Assembly: GCA_012932295.1 (NCBI GenBank) | Contig: JAAONU010000004.1 | Coordinates: 21,770,872-21,834,871, forward strand | Length of the DNA: 64,000 nucleotides | Source of the DNA: Cyclina sinensis | Taxonomy: Eukaryota > Mollusca > Bivalvia > Venerida > Veneridae | Reading direction: 5' to 3' | Shown: positions 58,011 to 64,000 of the stretch, in pieces | Numbering within the stretch: position 1 is the stretch's first letter | Layout of the letters: every line of letters starts with the position of its first letter | Notes under the pieces: generated by a model | What the model was told of the DNA's origin: nothing | The model's input: the letters and a program-made list of their open reading frames with translations, nothing else | Databases searched by the model: none | Position numbers and translations under genes: made by a program

Positions 58011-58277
58011 GCATGTAAAAAAAGCTTATTTGAGTTTTGCACAACATATTCTACATGTTCCATGTTAATCTAGTGTCTTTCATCATACAAAATTGATGAG
58101 AACCACCCTTTACAATCACGTAAACAGACTTTATTCATGACCACAGATACATATTAAGAAAGACACCAGAAAAGCAGCACAAAAATATTCTTTATCCAAT
58201 AAAAAATATCAGACTTTTATAAATTGCAAAAACGAATAGGCGTGGGTGCATCACTTTCAATGTAAGTCTATTTTTTA
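58011..58277. other. Spacer between dispersed repeats
   Basis: AT-rich, nothing recognised. Confidence 0.4.
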
Positions 58278-59200
58278 GCTCACCTTAGCATGTCCTCAAG
58301 GTAAGCTATTGGTATCACCCTGTGTCCATCGTTTGTCGTCACTATTTTAATTCAAATGACATTTTCTCGGCTATTTGTCACAAACTTTCCAGAAATATTC
58401 CTTATATTGCCATTTTATAAACGACATCTCCTAAACCTCAAGTTCTTTTTCTTGCAAAATTTCACAGCTATGTTCTCTACATAACCCGATTAAAACTGCA
58501 CGAAATGGCCACCAGAGCAGAAATTTAAAATAGATTTTCATCAACTTTTGGTTTCAAATGACATTTCCTAACAAACTACAAATTTATATATCCTATCAAA
58601 CTTTACAGAAATGTTCTTTATATTGTATTTTATAAAATTGCTAAAACGGTTCTGCTCAGGAGCCACAAAATCTAACAAAAAAAAAAAGAAAAGAAAAATA
58701 AAGAAAAATATTCAAACGACTTTTGCCACTAAACCCCTTGTATACCAAATTTCCTTATATTTTCTTTTTAAATATAAGGGTCTGCTCCATTGCATGTAGG
58801 GGCCACTAGAGCTTAAGAAAACAACAACAACAACAAAAACAATGTACAAATGGTATTTTCTCTTGAACTGCAAGATCTTTTTTTCAAAGTAATGTACGTT
58901 ATATATCCTCCGAACTATTAAAATTGCTCTAGTGGTTCCACTGCATTGCACAAAATGGCAGCTAGAGCTAAAATATATATATTTTGTCAGCATTTGCTTC
59001 TAATAACATCTTACAGTCTAGTTCAAATCATGCCAATCATGGTAAAAATTGGCCCAATCCCATAGGTCATGTTTGTATCAAATACAAAATCTTAGAAAGT
59101 CTTCAATTCAGCAACTGTAATATTGCTTCTGATGTTTGCTTAACAGCAGACCCACAGCCAAAGTACTCAGGTAAGCGATCCAGTGCCATTATGGCCCCCT
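58278..59200 (+). repeat. Second, diverged dispersed element of the same layout as 54225-57935
   Basis: It opens TAGCTCACCTTAGCATGTCC and carries CATCGTTTGTCGTC. It has loosely repeated AATGACATTTTCTC/GAAATGTTCTTTATATT units and closes CAGCCAAAGTACTCAGGTAAG, then GATCCAGTGCCATTATGGCC. Confidence 0.65.
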
Positions 59201-59269
59201 TTTCATATTTAAACTCTGACGCCCTACCATATGAAATAACAATACGGATATATATATATGTATAATGAT

Positions 59270-59690
59270 GCATGGCCTTCATATGATTCCAGCTTTCTGC
59301 CTTTTCGTTGTGTCGTTTTGGCAGGGCCCCCAAATTGTCATTCTGTTGTGTCGTCGCGTTTACTGTATTTAACTCCGACAGAACAAGTTGAGGCGACAAT
59401 ACGGTAAGTGTCCATGAATTGTCGTTGTATTGTGCTAGCGCATTTCCTGATCTCACCACGATAGAACGACAACTTAGGGGCGCCAACTTGCCATGCAAGG
59501 GTCGTCGGAACGACAAATGGAAGTGTAGTGTTGGCGTTATTGGAAATGTCGAAAAGGCGTTTTGTTGCACCAATACACTAAATGCTGCATTGGTCGTTCT
59601 GTTGTTTTCGTGTTTTCGCCCCGCCGACCTATCAACACGACGGAACGAAATGGTAGAACTCAGCCACTGCACCTCTGTGCGAAACAAATA
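59270..59690. repeat. GC-rich dispersed repeat rich in ACGACA/TGTCGT
   Basis: GTCGTTTTGGCAGGGCCCCC, TTGTGTCGTCGCGTTTACTG, AACGACAACTTAGGGGCGCC and TCAACACGACGGAACG-type motifs recur on both strands, giving partial inverted symmetry. The 224-residue minus-strand open frame over it lacks any domain and is taken as a repeat artefact. It may be a MITE. Confidence 0.55.
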
Positions 59691-59699
59691 AAGATTATT

Positions 59700-60498
59700 C
59701 CCTAGTAAAGATACTTGACCTGAAATAACGCGGTTCGTCGTATCCATAAGGATGTGCATGATGAGTTTTTTTAACATTTAAGTGCAATTTTTGTAGGAGA
59801 AAAAACTAGTGCCCACTGATCAAATTGCACATCAGTAAGAGATCAACAAATGTTAATTTTGCTTATGACCAATTTATTTTCTGTTTCATAATTTATTTGA
59901 TATAATCATTTGTGAAACTTAAAGTTATCAGTCTGGTAATACAAATGTACCATGGAAGCATATGCCAATCTGCAACTGTTTATTGTCTGTGAAAAAGAAA
60001 TAAATGTCAAGTCTTGTAAACCGTTTATGTAGGCACTATTAATCTCCGACACAAACTGCGAATAAACAAGACAACAACAAAGCATGGATGAAAGAAAACA
60101 CGAAGAATAGATACAAGTTAACATATACTTGTATTATGCTTTTTTGGCACTGTTGTTTAGTGTTTTTCATGACTGACCAGTTGGGCACTGCAAATTGAAA
60201 TTCATTGTTTTTGCAGGACAGTTAATAGAGCAAGATAAGTTTAGCTTTTTCATCTACGATGTAGTACCTATAACTGTCAGTGTTCACCACTGATATTTTG
60301 CTATGAAAACATTGTGAAATAATATTGTGGCGAAATAGCGATATCTTTGATAACTATAATTTATAAACCTATAGAGATTGTTGTTCCAAGTGTTTACATT
60401 TCTTTTTCTGACTGATAGTCACGGAAAACATATACCCGTTATATTTTTACGTACTGTCTACATGATCATGACTTGCACATGAATATTCAGTCTTTTAA
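59700..60498. other. Intergenic, nothing recognised
   Basis: AT-rich sequence without supported features. Confidence 0.5.
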
Positions 60499-60801
60499 CT
60501 AGCACAGAACCTTGTTAATGAATGAATATGGCGAAGTCAAATGTAAGAAGACAATGTCTGAAGCAGAAATATGGATGTAAAGATAATGTAGACATAGTCG
60601 ACACACATTCGGGTCGTTGAAGCCCTTGATGTGCACCATACAGTAACCTCCAGAGGCCAGGCAGGTATAAATAAGTAGGACACTCTTCGAAGACATCATG
60701 GTGGCAGACAAAATGAAACATATGCAGTTTAAACATTTTTTTCGACAAAGACTATCCATGCATAATTGCAAGGAGGTCGTCTGTTTGAATGCTTCTTCCA
60801 A
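60499..60801 (-). other. Candidate exon of an unknown short secreted protein (weak)
   Basis: A minus-strand 100-residue frame of higher GC than its surroundings. An internal Met-Met near 60699 starts MMSSKSVLLIYTCLASGGYC, which resembles a signal peptide, followed by MVHIKGFNDPNVC and further cysteines. A donor-like AAT/GTGTGT lies just after FNDPN. Nothing matches a family I know, and no partner exon was found. It could be non-coding. Confidence 0.2.
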
Positions 60802-61099
60802 GGAACCACTGCCAGACTTTACAGGAATCGGTTACATTTGATAGACCAGAAAATATATGGGGTTCGTTCTACAGATGGGCTTAAGTGCTAACTTATCTAT
60901 ACAACAAGGTGATCCAGGTGCGAAGAAATCGGAGAAAGAGCGATGCCATGCAGCCAATTTCACTAATCTTAACCGCTTCTGTTATGATCAGTTGTGGCCG
61001 GCATGGGTGTACAGAGCTTTGTGTCCTTGAACATGCTACACTGAAGGGATAGGGGTATATTGAAAAAAAAGGATTCCAGTGTTTGATAACAGATACAGT

Positions 61100-64000
61100 A
61101 GAATCAAGAGAAAAAAAATATAATCATTCTTCATGATGTCCTCGTCGTCTTGGAGTAAATACAAAAATATGGAAACTGAGCGTCTACACTAGCTGATTTA
61201 AATGAGGTCGAACTTGACAGCTTGGTGCTAGTTTAAGAATGGAACAACTTCCCACAAAAGGCTGCCAGAAACCTAATTGCGTCGTGTACTTGTACTTGTA
61301 AGTAACAGAAATGGAAACTTTTTAAATTCATAACAGTACACTCCAACCTTTTGGAAAGTTTAATAAATTACCTTTTTGACCAAATATGTCTCTTTCCATG
61401 CTTTTTTTGTTCAGAAGCTAAAGTCAAATACAATGTTTACTTTTTACTCCAAAATTTAAAGATATTTTTACTCAGAAACACAATATTCAATCTGAAATTT
61501 GATGGACATTGTGCAAACTTGATTAATAACCATACGTGATTTGATCACACTAATTTTGGAAATGTTTTATTCATAGCTGAGGCATTAAAACTATCTGACC
61601 AAACAGAAATCATGCTATCAAACCTAGAGCTCCTGTTACGCCATTGACCACTCAGATTTACAAGCATAAGGAATGTTAAATATACAACAGGAACGAGACC
61701 GTATTAAAATCGCAGACACATCTGTCTCCTTAAACATTCAGTTATTATAAAAATACTGTCTGGTATTCGTTTTGAACTTCCCCAAATTAAGTTTCTTTTT
61801 TCTAAGTAGATCATATTGTAAGAACTGGGGGTCAGAACAAAGTTTGCACATCAATACATCATTTGCAAAGAAACGATCTGTTTCACACATTTAATTTGAA
61901 CATTTTGTTGTTGTTTCTTGGCACAATTTTGTGAGTTAAGACAAAAATTCTGTAAAAAGAAAATAGTTTTCTAAAAAAAATTGCTGAAAAAATAGTGTTA
62001 CTACCTGTGGTAGGCCAGCACTAACTGTTAGGTTAAGTACAATGGTTTAAGCAGGTGTTAATAATCCATTTGTAATGTTCTGTATAGTACAGAGTATTTT
62101 TGGTTAATAATCCATTTGTAATGTCTAGTGCAGTACGGAGTATTACCGGTCCAATACTGTCTGTGCTCTTTGCCAGAAATCTTTAAACCTGCCGATATCT
62201 AAGCTACTCGGAATACATCTGTCCTAGATTTGTGTCAAAACAGAGAAGTTACAGTCATGTAAACAGTTATATTATGACAAACGCGTATCGTTTTAAAGAA
62301 GACTACTTTGAATTTACAGCAGACACTTTCATTCCAAACATATATGTCATTTAACCAATCAGTGACTTCTGTCAAGGAATCCGTAAAATATTCAACAGGT
62401 AGGCTAAATGCATTCAATAGATTTTAGTACATGTAGTTTTATATACAAAGTCGATGTACAGTTTGGATGAATAACGATTTATTATAAACGAACATTCCTT
62501 AATTAGTGTCTACATGCCCTAAGGAATATTTTGAACATCTCTCTTCTTTACAGTATCATTTTTTTTTACATTCTATTGAGATATTGAGAATACGCTTACG
62601 AAATACGTAATACAGTACATCATCTGTCAGTTCTACGATATGGCCCTTTAAAAATGTATTTTTTTATGTGAAATTATGCTTGACAGTCCTTGTGTCTGTC
62701 AAACATTCATTGAAAAGTGGTTTTATACCTAAATATCTTTAGACAAAATGAACATCTTGAAATATATTTCTAACATTTTTGGTATTCGTTTTGTATTAAG
62801 ATTGTACTTCACTTACTTTGAAATTCCACTGAAAACGTGTCAGTTACATTTTCACCTTCAACAGCAGCTTACTTAATTTAAGAAAATCGTCATTCTATTG
62901 TCTAATTCATTTGGAGTAAACAGGTCGTACCAAGAAACACATTCACACATCTATCTAGACACATTCAGATATCCATTCAGACACAAAAGACACAGTATTT
63001 TGTCCAAAGCAGAGTGATGCACAACGAAGGAATTACATCTTCTTGATTTATGGTTTTACATTTTTTAAACTCTTTAGACTTAGTGCATTCAGTATATGAA
63101 CTTTATTGAATATATTTCAAATTACTAAAATAACTTTTAAAACTGTTCCGAAAGAAAGATACAAGTGAGGGAACTTTGTGTCATGTCATGTGTGAAAATA
63201 AATACTTACCAGACATATCAAAGTCTACATTCGACGTTTTGCGGGTACTGTGAGGTAAACGGTCAATGGTATCTATTTACATTAATCATGCTCCTGCTTA
63301 TTCAAGCGGATTCAGCTAATAGTCTGGAAAAAAACACTCACAACTATCTCCGAAAAGAAACTAAAAGAATATAAATGAGTATGAATGAGTGAAAACAAAT
63401 ATTTTTTGGAGGGGGATGGGAAGGGGGAGAAAAAACTACCAAGAAATTATCAGGAATTTGTACTAATTGAATCAAGCTATGGTGCATACCTAAAAAAACT
63501 CAGAAAGCAATTGAGATGAGCGGAGTTGTTAATGTCACCAACAAAACCCATTTTCTTATGTATGGAACAACAATTTTTTGTCGACGTCTTCATATATTCA
63601 ATCTTGACATATTAACGAATAAATTTAACACGTATCCGGTGTTCTGTGTGTCTGAATAACATAACTATTTAAAATGATATTATGTAATATCATTCTCTCA
63701 TTCAATGTTTAGAAGTGGGGTTAGCAGTCATAACAACAGGGGTCAGTAAAATATTTCCAGTAGCACAGGCGTACAGTAACTGATGAATGAGAGCTTAAGT
63801 TTATCTCAAATCGTTAATCACTTATTTATTATTTTGTTATTTATAGTGTCACAATTCTTGTTTGTTGTGTACAAAAAACTGTTTAGTATATAAAGTAGAG
63901 CGTCTAAGAACCTCAGGGTGTCTGATGTATTCTCAACGCCTGCTGTTATTTTCACTAACAGAGCATGCTTTAGAATTTATTCGCATCTACTTTGCTTGGA
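61100..64000. other. Terminal AT-rich stretch, no gene recognised
   Basis: There are no frames with domain character, no RNA genes and no clear repeat, apart from a near-duplicate of TTAATAATCCATTTGTAATG at 62056 and 62103. Confidence 0.5.

Noticed and set aside
59103..59777. A 224-residue minus-strand gene
   Set aside because: It lies on a dispersed GC-rich repeat, overlaps the end of another repeat and shows no domain.

Overview
The window is nuclear DNA of an animal, most likely a bivalve mollusc. It is AT-rich, its genes are split by GT-AG introns, and it is crowded with tRNA-derived and 5S-derived SINEs, tandem-repeat arrays and decayed transposons. Several repeats have the look of known bivalve repeats, for example arrays opening with AGCTCA and closing with CCATCATGGCCCTCTTGTT. 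The species cannot be fixed from the sequence alone.

Five protein-coding genes can be built. (1) At 323-5340 (+) lie the last eight exons of a 4-coumarate-CoA-ligase-like acyl-CoA synthetase ending in the peroxisomal signal AKL; its N-terminus is outside the window. (2) At 10779-30795 (+) is CCDC148, eleven coding exons, 611 aa. (3) At 32359-33252 (-) is a single-exon secreted coiled-coil protein with an EGF/EB-like module and a PAN domain. (4) At 35772-42320 (-) is SPAG6, nine exons, 508 aa, an armadillo-repeat protein of the axonemal central pair. (5) At 42621-51862 (+) is CISD3, three exons, 173 aa, a mitochondrial protein with two CDGSH iron-sulfur motifs. SPAG6 and CISD3 are head to head with start codons 300 bp apart, and an RFX/X-box-like site lies between them.

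The most striking non-genic structure is in CCDC148. Its 13.2-kb intron (15742-28898) is almost wholly one 12.6-kb foldback-like element with about 1.3-kb terminal inverted repeats. These carry an array of roughly 14 short palindromes built on TTAACAAA/TTTGTTAA. Its interior holds a decayed reading frame and three copies of a smaller inverted-repeat element that encloses a tRNA-like pol III promoter. A second DNA transposon, Mutator-like with an apparent 8-bp target duplication, sits in CISD3 intron 1 and is itself interrupted by a SINE.

From 53.6 to 58 kb a tandem-array repeat carries two nested insertions. One has a clear 10-bp target duplication; the other is the same family as the fragment at the very start of the window. 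From 59.7 kb to the end I find no convincing gene.
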